From assembly GCF_002863585.1 (NCBI RefSeq), contig NZ_PGUY01000012.1, forward strand, positions 1 through 47,789: a stretch of DNA of 47,789 nt, in the 5' to 3' direction. The stretch is from Peribacillus deserti. GTDB lineage: Bacteria; Bacillota; Bacilli; Bacillales; DSM-1321. The position numbers were made by a program, and so were the translations under genes. The stretch's first letter is position 1. Every line of letters begins with the position of its first letter. Below are positions 8,423-17,660 of the stretch, piece after piece. Below the pieces are notes generated by a model, which was not told the origin of the DNA, ran no database searches, and was given only the letters and a program-made list of their open reading frames with translations.

Positions 8423-9289
8423 TCAAGCATAATACAAAGTTCTTAATTTAGAGGTTGGTATTGTGCCTTCTTTTAAAATTGGCAAGGGTTTTCCAAGGGC
8501 GTATCCTTGCCCTAAGTGCACCCCAAGCTTTTGTAAGTACTCTAATTCTGCTAGGTTTTCTATTCCCTCTGCTATTACTTGAGTATTTGATTGCAAGGCA
8601 AAATCCAAAAGAAGCTCCACTAATTGCTGCTGACCTGAGTGTTTATCAATATCCCTGATCAGTGATTTATCCAATTTAATAAATTCTGGCTTTACATATA
8701 CAAGGGTTTTTAAACTGTTATATCCAGTTCCTGCATCATCTACTGCGATTCTATACCCTTGCTGCCGGTAATGCTTGATTACTTTTACAAACGAATTATA
8801 ATCAATGACAGCGTCCTTCTCAGTCAGCTCTAATACAATCTGTTTGGGAGATAGCCCATGCTTACTTAAAAGTTCTAAGGTTTTCCCGCTCCTGTACAAC
8901 GGATTTTCCAATAATTGAGGCTGTATATTAATAAATAATAAATTACTAGTTGGGGCTGTGAATGATCTTGCTTGTTCAGAGTACCTTTCAAGTGAAATAT
9001 CTCTTAAAAAATACTCCACTTCCATCACGTCTTTGCTCTTCCCGACAAAATCATAGAATTTTTCTGTAGTGGGGAATAGTGATGTTTTTGGAGGACGGTT
9101 TAATATTTCATACCCAACAGTACCCCCTGTATGGAGGGAAAGAATAGGCTGAAAGACCGTCTGTATGGCAGTGGGCTCTATTAACCTTTTAAGTTCCTGA
9201 TTTTGTTTAAATTCAAGATAAAGAAGTTTCCGATTCGATTTTAAGAAAGACAGATAATTTAAGCAGTCTATAATTTTATTGTTTATCAT
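8423..9289 (-). CDS. EAL-domain protein (cyclic-di-GMP phosphodiesterase family)
   Basis: A 288-residue soluble protein that is essentially one EAL domain, with no membrane segment or GGDEF partner. The EAL motif reads EIL (61-63). Other metal and ligand residues are kept: Asn121, ELTE (154-157), DD (184-185, as DDAGTGY), Lys206, EGIE (241-244) and QGY (261-263). The catalytic set therefore looks complete, and activity as a c-di-GMP phosphodiesterase is plausible. I start at ATG 9289, preceded by GGATGGA; a GTG at 9325 overlaps a palindrome and has no RBS. The gene is divergent from a chemoreceptor gene, suggesting a link to motility control (inference). Confidence 0.85.
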   Translation of the reverse strand: MINNKIIDCLNYLSFLKSNRKLLYLEFKQNQELKRLIEPTAIQTVFQPILSLHTGGTVGYEILNRPPKTSLFPTTEKFYDFVGKSKDVMEVEYFLRDISLERYSEQARSFTAPTSNLLFINIQPQLLENPLYRSGKTLELLSKHGLSPKQIVLELTEKDAVIDYNSFVKVIKHYRQQGYRIAVDDAGTGYNSLKTLVYVKPEFIKLDKSLIRDIDKHSGQQQLVELLLDFALQSNTQVIAEGIENLAELEYLQKLGVHLGQGYALGKPLPILKEGTIPTSKLRTLYYA

Positions 9290-9319
9290 AATTCCATCCT
9301 GTATTCTAATATACTTTGT

Positions 9320-9352
9320 AAACACCTATACCTAGTATAGGTGTTTAATTTT
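9320..9352. promoter_or_regulatory. Perfect 12-bp palindrome between EAL gene and chemoreceptor gene
   Basis: AAACACCTATAC (9320-9331) and GTATAGGTGTTT (9335-9346) are a perfect inverted repeat with a 3-nt centre, followed on the plus strand by AATTTTT. It lies 31 bp upstream of the EAL start codon. It could be an operator for the divergent pair, or a terminator hairpin; a 3-nt loop is tight but possible. Confidence 0.5.
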
Positions 9353-9458
9353 TATAAGAGTATTAATTGTATGTAAATATAATGTAAATATAGAACAATA
9401 TACCTAGTGGCGTGATACATTATTCTACAGAAAAAACTTAGAAATTTGAGGGGAATAT

Positions 9459-11204
9459 ATGCTTATACAAGCCATTAAAAAAGTAGGTAAAACAAGTTCT
9501 AGTAGAGACAGGTTAAACCTAACTGTTGGTAAAAAGATTTTAGGCGGGTTTATTATTATCTTAGTTTTGTTAGGAGGAATGGGAGCGATTTCTACTCACG
9601 GCATAGCTTTGGTGGATGGCAGGCACGTAAAATTGCTCAATGAAGAAGTCTCGACAGTTGAAAAAATTAAAGACTTAAAGCTTGAAATCATGATTCAATC
9701 AAACGCAATTCGAGGATACTTACTTACTGCCGATTCCTCTTATTTAGCCGAATATGATGATTCAATCAGACACTTTGAAAGTAAAGTGAAATACATACAA
9801 GCTTCAAATGCGTCAGCAGAGACCAAAAGACAGATAAAGAAGTTAACTCAAATCCATAACGACTATCTGGATAATATTCAAAAACAACTTGAGTTAAAAC
9901 AGACTAAACGAAATGCTGAATACCTGATTACGGTTAAAACTTCAGCCAAGAAAATATCTAATGAGTTTAGCAGCTATGCAGATCAAATTATAAACTATGA
10001 GAAAGGAGAGCTAACTAGTAAAAGCAGTAAAGTAACGAATGAAACTCATAATACTAAATCGTTAATAACAACTTTAAGTATAATTGCCCTCATAATTGGG
10101 ATTTTTCTTGCCTATTATATTAGCCGGGCGATTTCAGTACCTGTAAATAAGGCTTCTGAAGCCATTAAACGGCTTTCTGCGGGAGATTTCTCTATTAGCG
10201 AAATAAAAATACGGAATAAAGATGAAATTGGGACAATGATAGTATCATTAAATAAAATGGTTACGGACCTTCGAGACGTATTAAAACAAGTTAATGCTTC
10301 AACAAGCCAAGTGACGATCAGTAGTGAGCTGCTTGCCGCAAGTGCCCAACATTGTGGAGCAGCGGCAGGACAGGTTGCTCAAATTTCCATGCAAAATTCA
10401 ATAGAAATGGAACAGCAAATGCAGCATGTTTCCAATGTAACTCAGTCTATAAATGATATGGGGGGAGGTATTGAACAAATTTCTAATGAAAGTGAACAAA
10501 TGATTGAAGCAACCGGAGAAGCAACCCTAATTACAGAGCAGGGATTAGATTCTGTATACAAAATATTCCATCAAATGAATCAAATCAAAGAATCCTTTTC
10601 TCACACTACCGAATTAATTAAATCGCTAGAGGAGAGGTCTCAGCATATTGGAAACATTATCATTATGATTACCAAAATAGCTGAAAGTACAAACCTTTTA
10701 GCTTTAAATGCCTCGATTGAAGCTGCCAGAGCTGGAGAACATGGCAATGCCTTCAGTGTAGTTGCTGAACAAGTCAGAAAATTGGCGATTGAATCAAAAG
10801 AATCTGCGGCCGACATTAAAAACATGATTACTGATATTCAAAGTGAGACTAAAGAAGCTGTGTTAGCCATAAACAGTGGTAATCTAAAAGTACAGGAAGG
10901 TTTAGTTAGCACTTCAACTGTTAATACCGCTTTTACTAATATTAAAGATTCAATTCATTCAGTTCATCAGAAAGCTTCAAGGGTTTCCCTGGCTTTAGAT
11001 AAATTAAATCAATCTAGTAAGCAAATTTCACATTCAGTTATATATGTAAATGACATTAGTAAACTAAGTACGTCAGCGAGTCAAGAAATCGCAGCTGCAG
11101 CCGATGGACAGCTTGAGGCGATGACGAAAGTAACGCTTTCTTCGGAATCCTTGTCAAATTGGTCTGATCAATTACAGGTATTACTTTCCCGATTTAAAAT
11201 CTGA
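9459..11204 (+). CDS. Methyl-accepting chemotaxis protein
   Basis: This 581-residue transmembrane chemoreceptor has TM1 at about 27-48, an extracellular helical 4HB-type sensor at about 50-195, TM2 at about 199-221, HAMP at about 217-272 and a long cytoplasmic coiled-coil signalling domain. The hairpin tip that contacts CheA/CheW is intact ([21 protein letters not shown] region, about 407-428, followed by [12 protein letters not shown]). GAGGGGA precedes ATG 9459 by 7-8 nt. The sensed ligand cannot be inferred; 4HB domains are diverse. Its stop codon runs directly into a decayed IS110 fragment, so any natural terminator was probably lost. Confidence 0.93.
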   Translation: MLIQAIKKVGKTSSSRDRLNLTVGKKILGGFIIILVLLGGMGAISTHGIALVDGRHVKLLNEEVSTVEKIKDLKLEIMIQSNAIRGYLLTADSSYLAEYDDSIRHFESKVKYIQASNASAETKRQIKKLTQIHNDYLDNIQKQLELKQTKRNAEYLITVKTSAKKISNEFSSYADQIINYEKGELTSKSSKVTNETHNTKSLITTLSIIALIIGIFLAYYISRAISVPVNKASEAIKRLSAGDFSISEIKIRNKDEIGTMIVSLNKMVTDLRDVLKQVNASTSQVTISSELLAASAQHCGAAAGQVAQISMQNSIEMEQQMQHVSNVTQSINDMGGGIEQISNESEQMIEATGEATLITEQGLDSVYKIFHQMNQIKESFSHTTELIKSLEERSQHIGNIIIMITKIAESTNLLALNASIEAARAGEHGNAFSVVAEQVRKLAIESKESAADIKNMITDIQSETKEAVLAINSGNLKVQEGLVSTSTVNTAFTNIKDSIHSVHQKASRVSLALDKLNQSSKQISHSVIYVNDISKLSTSASQEIAAAADGQLEAMTKVTLSSESLSNWSDQLQVLLSRFKI

Positions 11205-11672
11205 GGAAAACTCAAACCTGTAAGGCCTGCCTTTTTCAGGTGTGCTATTTTGCAACCCAACGATATCTCTAATTACAAGAAGGGATGGTTTGCGGAAAAT
11301 CCCTAACCTGCACCGGGCAGCCATATACAAGGCATGCCTGAGTCTGCTGGATCCTATTTTGGTAACGTAGTTTACCTTTTCTTTAAACCGGTCAGATTCA
11401 TATATTTCTGGATCTATTCCGGCGAAAGCAACGAGCTTCTTTAGGTGGCAAAATCGATTGATTTTCTCAATTTTAGAAATAATCGCTGCCAAGATTTTTT
11501 TTTCCGATACCGGGGAACGATTGGAAAATCTATATTCTCCCATTTCTTTTGCCAAATCATCTATCTCTTTTGAAAACAAAATAATGCAATGGCGATTTTC
11601 TTCAACAAGCGGGTGGTTTAGTTCGAAAGAGATGGGCTGCTGCAGCCGGCATGATCGAAATAGGGCTATCAC
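11205..11672 (-). pseudogene. IS110-family transposase remnant (different from copies 1 and 2)
   Basis: Minus-strand frame whose middle matches the Transposase_20 domain: KINRFCHLKKLVAFAGIDP, then YESDRFKEKVNYVTKIGSSRLRHALYMAA. The catalytic-serine region of IS110 recombinases overlaps this part. The N-terminal DEDD domain is absent, and both ends have drifted. The nucleotide sequence does not match the other two IS110 copies here, so it is a separate family member. It begins immediately after the chemoreceptor stop. Confidence 0.75.
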
Positions 11673-11775
11673 TGTGTGACCTTTTATTGTATAACCTGGA
11701 GTATACTAATACGAGGCTCAATGAAGAATTAAAGGTTGGAAATCTTTTGTTGCATGATATTGTAGATGACGATGT

Positions 11776-11808
11776 AAAAAACCACAGATATAATCCCCTG
11801 TGGTTTTT
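11776..11808. terminator. Terminator of the amidase gene (bidirectional)
   Basis: AAAAACCACAG (to 11787) and CTGTGGTTTTT (11798-11808) form a strong stem with A/T tracts on both sides. It lies about 10 nt beyond the amidase stop codon. Confidence 0.75.
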
Positions 11809-11818
11809 GCATTGAAAA

Positions 11819-12868
11819 TTAGTATTTTTTAAAGTAACTCACAATTCCGTTTGTAATGCCAAGAGCTGATTTGTCTCTGAATGAACTCGTCTTTAACAAA
11901 GATGCGTCATATGAATTAGACAGGAACCCAACTTCTACAAGGACGCTCGGCACTGTGTTCTTTCGGAGAACGATAAAAGACTCACTTTTCACTCCGTTAT
12001 TTTTCAAACGGGTTGCCGAGTAAGTGGAACTTTGGATGAATGTTGCAAGTTCCTTGCTTTTGGCCGGATATGGATTGATTCGATTGTCATCTTCATCCCT
12101 GGAACCATTGTAATAGGTATCCAGTCCGTTAGCTGAAGAAGATGTGTACGAGTTGTTGTGGATGCTCACAAAAATGTCCGCTCCAACCTTGTGGGAATAA
12201 GCGGCACGAGCATCAGGAGAAACATATACATCCGTGCTTCGGGTCAGGTACACTTTAGCTCCGTTTGCTTCAAGTTTAGTTTTCGCTCTTTTTGCTATAT
12301 CGAGAGTGATGTTTTTCTCGTATAACCCATACCCGGCAGCTCCTGGGTCGCTTCCTCCGTGTCCAGGGTCTAATACGATGACATCGCCTGTTGTTAAAGG
12401 TTTTGCTGTCGTATTAGAAGCTGTGACTGCAATTAAATAATCTTTGGACACATAAGCATCTCTTCCGTTATATGTGACGATTTTCCAATCACCTGTCTGT
12501 CCGTGTGTACTGATGATGGCTCCCTTTGCATATGAACCTAGAATTCTGGCAGAAGTAGATGGAGTTTCTCTGATATTCAGAGAAGTGGCGTTCACTTTGT
12601 ATTTAGTTATATAGAGCTTTAGATATTGGTCGGAGGCATAAACAGTCTGTCCCTTGTAGGAAATCTTGTCCCAATCTCCAGTGGTGCTAATTGCCTGTAA
12701 TACCGTCCCGTTTGGAACATTCGCAATGATTCTGCTGGAGGTTGACGGTTTTTCCCGTAAATTTAGGGAGGTAGCGTTCACCTGTACGTTCGTGGCAGCA
12801 CTAGCATGAATGACGGCAAGGGGCAATAATATTAAAACGACAACAACTGACAATAGAACTTTCTTCAT
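11819..12868 (-). CDS. Secreted N-acetylmuramoyl-L-alanine amidase with two SH3b domains
   Basis: A 349-residue exported cell-wall hydrolase. Residues 1-25 form a signal peptide ending HASAA. Two bacterial SH3 repeats follow (about 27-85 and 92-150), each with the pattern VNATSLN(L/I)RE.PSTS.RI, which target it to peptidoglycan. The catalytic Amidase_3 domain spans about 162-347. Its zinc ligands and catalytic Glu are visible: His170 (DPGHGG), Glu184, His237 (SIHNNS) and Glu312 (VEVGFLSN). It cleaves the bond between N-acetylmuramic acid and L-alanine. Similar enzymes act as autolysins or in spore or daughter-cell separation; which applies here is unknown. Monocistronic. Confidence 0.93.
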   Translation of the reverse strand: MKKVLLSVVVVLILLPLAVIHASAATNVQVNATSLNLREKPSTSSRIIANVPNGTVLQAISTTGDWDKISYKGQTVYASDQYLKLYITKYKVNATSLNIRETPSTSARILGSYAKGAIISTHGQTGDWKIVTYNGRDAYVSKDYLIAVTASNTTAKPLTTGDVIVLDPGHGGSDPGAAGYGLYEKNITLDIAKRAKTKLEANGAKVYLTRSTDVYVSPDARAAYSHKVGADIFVSIHNNSYTSSSANGLDTYYNGSRDEDDNRINPYPAKSKELATFIQSSTYSATRLKNNGVKSESFIVLRKNTVPSVLVEVGFLSNSYDASLLKTSSFRDKSALGITNGIVSYFKKY

Positions 12869-13419
12869 GTTTCCCTCTCTTTGGTGTTTTTTCTAATAGG
12901 TTACAGAAGTATTATAAAGTTAAAAAACATAAAAAACAGGAGATAAAAGTCACATTTCATATATAGGTCCATAGGTCTTGATTGCATCCTTTCTTGATTA
13001 TTAGGCTCTGTTAAACATTCAAGTGCGCACTAACGGACATCATTAAGGAAATTCAAAAACTACATACAGCAGACCTACTTCGATTGAAAGAAAGTCTTTC
13101 GCTAAGAGGGATTGTTTAGACAAAAGGAATACATTAAAAAATGGCAGGGATGAAGAGGATTCAAAATGTGAATCAAATGGAGGCTATCCCGCCGATATTG
13201 TAACCTCCAGAATACCCAAAACAATCCGGATAAATATCTTAGTAATTGATAAGTCTATTAACTTACAGTAGCCTTTCACAGTTGTCCATTTAATAATACC
13301 TTTACTTGAAACCGCACATTTACTTGAGCTTAATAACTTTGTCCTATAATTCGTTACAGAGAGCTGTTTTTTACCAAAAATCGCAGCACAATGATAGGAA
13401 GAAACGGGAGGGAGAAGGT
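12869..13419. other. 550-bp gap, decayed sequence, possible promoter
   Basis: No intact gene. A short plus-strand stretch at about 13020-13120 reads like coding remnant (TDIIKEIQKLHTADLLRLKE) before a stop. A TATAAT at 13345-13350, with TTGAGC 15 bp upstream, could drive the small ORFs that follow. Confidence 0.35.
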
Positions 13420-13657
13420 TTGAAGCAATCAGTACATAAAGAGGCTGCTAAGTGAGGCAGTGAACGGACGTTCCAGGTTTATCTTTTCTTCTGATGGCAG
13501 CAAATCAGATATTGCATCTGTTTCGACATATCAAAAGGCAGCTTCTTCCGATGGTTCAGTCCGAGAAGTTGATGGCTTCAATCGAAAGCCAGGCTTAATC
13601 CGCGGCTGCGGTGGAACCGGTGGGGATAATCCAACAGAAGAACCAAAACATGATTAG
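13420..13657 (+). pseudogene. Small ORF of unknown function, apparently frameshifted
   Basis: A TTG at 13420 with an excellent GGGAGGGAGAAGG site starts a frame that stops after 11 codons (KQSVHKEAAK then TGA). The next frame, opened at 13460, continues for 65 residues with low-complexity, Ser/Gly-rich sequence ending GCGGTGGDNPTEEPKHD. One extra or missing base near 13450 would join them into a protein of about 78 residues. I recognise no family. It ends 2 nt before the TTG of the following ORF, so the two may be translationally coupled. Confidence 0.35.
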
Positions 13658-13659
13658 GC

Positions 13660-14007
13660 TTGAAAATTGGTCATATTCTTTGCGACGAGATTATAGTCCA
13701 AGGTATAAAGAGTGATAAATCGGATGCAATTGATTTAATTGTTCATCCTATTGGAGTTGGAATGTTTAGTACAGAACAATTTGATGAATGGATTGCTGAA
13801 GCAACTAAAATCGCTATAACCTATAAAACTAAAATTATTGGAACGAGTCACTCTGATGGTTCATATAGAAACGCAGGTGTATCTATACCAATAGCCTATT
13901 GTATAGATAAGGATGGGTCAGCTGTTTTTATTTCAAAGAATGATGTTCGAACACGAGTTTTTAATTGGGAAACAAGTGAAGTGTTAATTTCTAATGAATT
14001 AAATTAA
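13660..14007 (+). CDS. Hypothetical 115-residue protein
   Basis: A soluble protein with regular alpha/beta composition and coding-like codon use. Recognisable stretches are KSDAIDLIVHPIGVGMF and a C-terminal beta-rich part with HSDGSYRNAGVSIPIAYC. I cannot assign a family. The only start that keeps the full frame is TTG 13660, 2 nt after the stop of the preceding small ORF; an in-frame stop at 13651 excludes a longer N-terminus. No strong RBS is seen, so translation may depend on coupling, or the 5' end may be lost. A palindromic-repeat copy follows. Confidence 0.5.
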   Translation: MKIGHILCDEIIVQGIKSDKSDAIDLIVHPIGVGMFSTEQFDEWIAEATKIAITYKTKIIGTSHSDGSYRNAGVSIPIAYCIDKDGSAVFISKNDVRTRVFNWETSEVLISNELN

Positions 14008-14019
14008 ATCAATAATCCT

Positions 14020-14065
14020 TTTTGAACGAACGGGTGCGTTAGTTAAATAAGATGGTTTTATGCTG
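14020..14065 (+). repeat. Palindromic-repeat copy C
   Basis: GAACGAACGGGTGCGTTAGTT is followed by AAATAAGA and a GCTG/CAGC hairpin with TTTTTAT. It lies right after the hypothetical gene, where it could act as its terminator. Confidence 0.5.
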
Positions 14066-14115
14066 GCAGCTTTTTATGACATAGTAGACTCATACTGTTT
14101 ATTAAGGAGGGAATA

Positions 14116-14301
14116 ATGATAGCTATATATAAAGATACCATTTTCGGATTTATCATTGTGGCTATGGTAATACATTTTACAAAAGGCTTAAACATATTGG
14201 ATAGTTGGATATTGACTGATATAGTAGAATTTCTACTTTGTTTTACTTTACTTATTGTTGTTTCCCTGCTTATTGAAACTATTACTAAGAGGCGTACTTA
14301 G
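14116..14301 (+). CDS. Small membrane protein of unknown function
   Basis: 61 residues with two hydrophobic segments (about 8-23 and 34-53) separated by a short loop KGLNILDSW and ending in a basic tail TITKRRT. AAGGAGGG lies 5 nt before ATG 14116, a near-perfect RBS, which is the main support for a real gene. No family recognised. It sits between repeat copies C and D, followed by a 10-bp inverted repeat. Confidence 0.6.
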   Translation: MIAIYKDTIFGFIIVAMVIHFTKGLNILDSWILTDIVEFLLCFTLLIVVSLLIETITKRRT

Positions 14302-14318
14302 GTTTTGTGGCTTTTGTT

Positions 14319-14350
14319 TTACTGAGCAATACGAGATTCCTGCTCAGTAA
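14319..14350. repeat. Perfect 10-bp inverted repeat
   Basis: TTACTGAGCA (14319-14328) and TGCTCAGTAA (14341-14350) flank a 12-nt loop. No T-run follows on the plus strand, so it is not a typical terminator. Confidence 0.5.
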
Positions 14351-14375
14351 CAGGCGTACCCATCTGATTCTTTTT

Positions 14376-14450
14376 ACTAACGAGTGCGTTAGTTCAAGAA
14401 CATCAGGCTGCTTCGGTGGCTTTTTTTGTGTTGTTCTACTAACGAGGAAA
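14376..14450 (+). repeat. Palindromic-repeat copy D (best-formed copy)
   Basis: ACTAACG-AGTG-CGTTAGT is a perfect 7-bp palindrome, followed by TCAAGAACATCA, a GGCTGC-TTCGG-TGGC hairpin and seven T. The unit ends in CTACTAACGAGG, repeating the left arm. Confidence 0.6.
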
Positions 14451-14565
14451 TAAGAATCCTCTTTATTCGATAATCAGACTATATCCGTGAATAACAGCAG
14501 GTAATTTGATGTTTTTATAGAAATTAAATAAGTAAATAATCGAGTTATATAGGGTGTGAGTTAAT

Positions 14566-15597
14566 GTGTTAATTAAGCCAAAAAAATTACAAGCGGGAGA
14601 TCGTGTTGCAACAGTAAGTCCTTCTTGGGGAGGAGCAGGTGAACCAGCACTTAGATGGCGATATGAACAAGGTGTAAACAGATTAGAGGAAATTTTTGGG
14701 CTGAAAGTTATCCCAATGCCAAATAGTTTGAAAGGGGGAGACTATCTTTATAAAAGTCCACAAGCTCGTGCTGAAGATTTGATGACAGCATTTAAGGATG
14801 AGAGTATAAAAGGAATTATTTCCAATATTGGTGGAGAGGATAGTATTCGCTTACTCCCTTATATAGATTTTGATGTTATAAATGAAAACCCGAAAATTTT
14901 TATGGGTTACTCTGATGTGACCATTTCACATTTATTTTGTCATAAAGCAGGAATTTCTTCTTTTTACGGTCCGGCGATTTTAACCGATTTTGCTGAAAAC
15001 GTGGAGATGGATCCATATACGATTGAAATGGTGAAACGAACACTCTTCTCAAATGACATTATTGGTGAAATACAACCTGCTAATGAATGGACGAGTGAGC
15101 GATTAGAATGGATAGAAGAGAACAAGAACCGTCGACGTACCATGCAGAAAAATTTAGGTAACGAGGTACTTCAAGGATCGGGTGTGGTACAAGGACATTT
15201 GATTGGTGGGTGTATTGAAGTACTAGAGTTTGCAAAGGGAACAGATCTTTGGCCAGAGAAGAAACATTGGGAGAATAGCGTACTTTTCTTTGAAACATCG
15301 GAAGAAAAACCAGAACCAAATCTTATTAAGTATTGGCTACGGAATTATGCTGTACAAGGCATCTTAAAAATAGTAAATGGAATCATTTTTGGTAAACCAA
15401 AAGATGAGAAGTATTTCGACGAGTACAAAGAAGAAATTCAAAAAGTAATGAAGGAATTTGATCTGGAGAATTTGCCAATTCTATATAACTTGAATTTTGG
15501 TCATACCGAACCGAAATTTATATTGCCATATGGTGCAATGGCAGAAATTAATTGTGAAAAGAGGACCTTTTCGATTCTAGAAAGTGGAGTGGAATAA
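14566..15597 (+). CDS. S66 peptidase (LD-carboxypeptidase/MccF-like)
   Basis: A 343-residue cytoplasmic serine peptidase of family S66. The Ser-Glu-His triad is visible: Ser116 in MGYSDVT, a Glu near 242 in FFETSEEKPEP, and His313 in NFGHTEPKF. Spacing matches MccF, which inactivates microcin C-type peptide-nucleotides, rather than the shorter murein LD-carboxypeptidase LdcA. Bacillus homologues are usually annotated S66 peptidase or LD-carboxypeptidase. The gene starts with GTG 14566, with AGGGTG about 12 nt upstream, and no other start fits. It stands alone downstream of repeat copy D. Confidence 0.88.
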   Translation: MLIKPKKLQAGDRVATVSPSWGGAGEPALRWRYEQGVNRLEEIFGLKVIPMPNSLKGGDYLYKSPQARAEDLMTAFKDESIKGIISNIGGEDSIRLLPYIDFDVINENPKIFMGYSDVTISHLFCHKAGISSFYGPAILTDFAENVEMDPYTIEMVKRTLFSNDIIGEIQPANEWTSERLEWIEENKNRRRTMQKNLGNEVLQGSGVVQGHLIGGCIEVLEFAKGTDLWPEKKHWENSVLFFETSEEKPEPNLIKYWLRNYAVQGILKIVNGIIFGKPKDEKYFDEYKEEIQKVMKEFDLENLPILYNLNFGHTEPKFILPYGAMAEINCEKRTFSILESGVE

Positions 15598-15866
15598 ATA
15601 AAGAAAGGTAAAATGGATAAATCGATATTATTTGTTATTCCACAATAGGTCGCTTTTCTTTCATAAGAAGACGTCTTTTTTAATAAAATCAAATCTTTTA
15701 GCAACATATTTAATGGATTAAGGTGTAGATAGTGAACGATTCTACTTCAACTACCATGAAGATTAAATTTTGTAACTTTAGAAAAATGGCCATATTTTAA
15801 TAGACGCAGCGCAGTCAGTTTTTTTAAAAAAGGAGAGCGTCTTACCAGCCATTTGTTTTTTTAGGA

Positions 15867-17074
15867 TTAGGATGCTTCCGAAATGGTGACGGTGAATCCC
15901 AGGTTTTCAAGTCTCCGGACTGAATGCCTAACAATAGAAGCCTGTCTCTGTTTGTCAAAGTAATCTTCGCCTAGGTCAACGTACATTTCTTTTCTCGTAA
16001 GCAGGTAATACGCGATTCGTAACATCGCATGGGCGACCACAATGGCTGCACGCTTCTTACCTTTTCGGCCGGCTGTCTGTCTGTACAGTGGACCCGGATA
16101 ATTCTTCGAACCCCTGACTGATTGAGCTGCTTCAGTTAATGCGGACCGAAGAAACTTATTTCCTTTTTTGGCTCTCGCAGATTTCCTTTTTCCAGCACTT
16201 TCATTGTAGCCTGGAACAAGGACAGCCCAGGAACATAAGTGTGCTGCACTAGGGAACTGCGTTCCTCCATCAGGTCCAATTTCAGCTAGGATCTGTTCGG
16301 CCATCCTTTTAGCTATTCCAGGAATAGAATCGAGCCGTTGATATCTTCCTGATAGAAACTCACCTTTTTTTAATCACTATCCAGCATTTCAATTTGGTCA
16401 GTAAGGAAAGCAATACGCGTTAAAATGGTTTTTAACATTAGCCGTAGGTGAGGGTTCACGTATCCTTTTAGTGCCAGCTCCAACTCGTCTTTCTTCCGTT
16501 TCATTGTGCGTCGTGCTAAGTTTGATAGTTTTACAGGATCGTCCTCACCATCCGCAATGGCACGAAGCATGTCCTTCGCAGAATCACCCATGATGTCGGA
16601 AACCACCGACCCGAGTTTAATATTCGCTCCTTCAAGCACCTTCTGGATCGGGTTGTGCTGCCAGGCACGTTCCTCGAAAATGCTTCGGCGATAACGAACA
16701 AGTTCCCTTAGTTCCCGCTGGGTCCGGTTGGGGATGGCTCTTAGCTATCCATGCCTCAGAAGCTGGGAGATCCATTCTGCATCCTTTACATCGGTCTTGC
16801 GACCCGGAAGGGACTTCATGTGCTGGGCATTGACGACAAGGAATTCTATCTCTTCAGCTTCCAATAGGTTAACCACAGGCTTCCAGTAAACGCTGGTGCT
16901 TTCCATCGCAATGTGGCTGCATCCGTGTTCCTTAATCCAATCGATTAACTCTAAAAGAAATACCGTTTTAGTGGAAAACGTTCGAACCTCCTTTCCTTTA
17001 GATGTCATGATGCAGGCTGTAATATTGTCTTTGTGGACATCCAACCCACAAGCTCTTTCAATGATTACATCCAT
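15867..17074 (-). pseudogene. IS110-family transposase, broken by a nonsense codon and a frameshift
   Basis: A DEDD recombinase gene starting at ATG 17074 (GGAAGAG upstream). The N-terminal nuclease domain is intact (CGLDVHKDNITACI, AMESTSVYWKPV, GRKTDVKDAEWI). After QLLRHG a TAG at 16745 and a small deletion interrupt it. The frame continues as IPNRTQRELRELVRYRR and into the middle domain (16370-16639). A second break near 16350-16370 precedes the C-terminal Transposase_20 domain (15867-16304). At least two lesions mean it cannot act by itself. Confidence 0.88.
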
Positions 17075-17104
17075 TGAACTCTTCCTTTCGAGGCTAGTTA
17101 GAAT

Positions 17105-17320
17105 GGAGGCTGGTGCAGCAACCAATTAGGATTAATCTACCATGAGTGCTTCCCGCAAGGGGAGCGGCAGTCGTTGGTGCACCGTGGCCGCCCGCGTCAG
17201 ACTAACGGATGGGCTCAATGGCACCATAGTGTATCGGCCTTCCTCTCCAGCCCTAGAAACAGTATGGACGGCTTGGGAACATTTTCATTCTCTGTGGTGA
17301 ATCGCTGGTTTTGCGATTTA
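17105..17320 (-). ncRNA. Candidate bridge (seek) RNA region of IS110 copy 2
   Basis: About 220 nt of GC-richer, structured, non-coding DNA lies between the transposase start and the presumed left end. IS110-group elements encode the target-choosing bridge RNA in this position (established for IS621 and relatives). Visible hairpins include GCTTCCC-GCAA-GGGGAGC (17148-17165), TGGT/ACCA (17111-17124) and AATCGC/GCGATT (17300-17318). Guide loops cannot be assigned without comparison to related elements. The RNA may persist although the transposase is dead. Confidence 0.4.
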
Positions 17321-17327
17321 TGAGAGG

Positions 17328-17450
17328 CTAACGGGTGCATGAGTGAAAGAGGGAAGGGCTGCTTTGGCATCCTTTTCTGTTTTAGAATTCAGATTGACAT
17401 AGGCACAGGGTAGTTCAGAAAGGAGGCTTCTACGATAGTCTCCTTTTAAC
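17328..17450 (+). repeat. Palindromic-repeat copy E and downstream hairpin
   Basis: GGCTAACGGGTGCATGAGT is a drifted copy with GGGCTGC-TTT-GGCATCC and TTTT after it. A second hairpin, AAAGGAG (17419-17425) with CTCCTTTT (17440-17447), follows. Beyond it, to 17650, I see no gene. Confidence 0.45.
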
Positions 17451-17660
17451 TTTCTTCAAAGGAATGTTCCTCAAAATAAAGAAGAAATAAGATTAGGTAA
17501 AAGAGAGGTATATTGAGGGGGACAATAATGAGGTACAAAGATTTAGTGAGTGAAAATAGGGGGGCCGTTTAAAAATGTGGTGTTCTTTTTGTAGAGTTGT
17601 AACGGAACAGAAAAAACGTGAAATGCCCCAACTTTTCTTCTGGACCCTGGATAAAATCTA

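Larger units (their letters stand above)
15744..17328 (-). mobile_element. IS110-family element, copy 2 (inactive, nearly full length)
   Basis: The right part (15744-16660) matches copy 1 closely, including the 3' flank with an AGACGC/GCGTCT hairpin. The left part adds the N-terminal transposase half and the upstream non-coding region. The right boundary is inferred from where copy 1 and copy 2 stop matching (1771 and 15744). The left boundary is a guess: palindromic-repeat copy E begins at about 17328. IS110 elements lack terminal inverted repeats, so the edges cannot be read directly. Confidence 0.75.
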
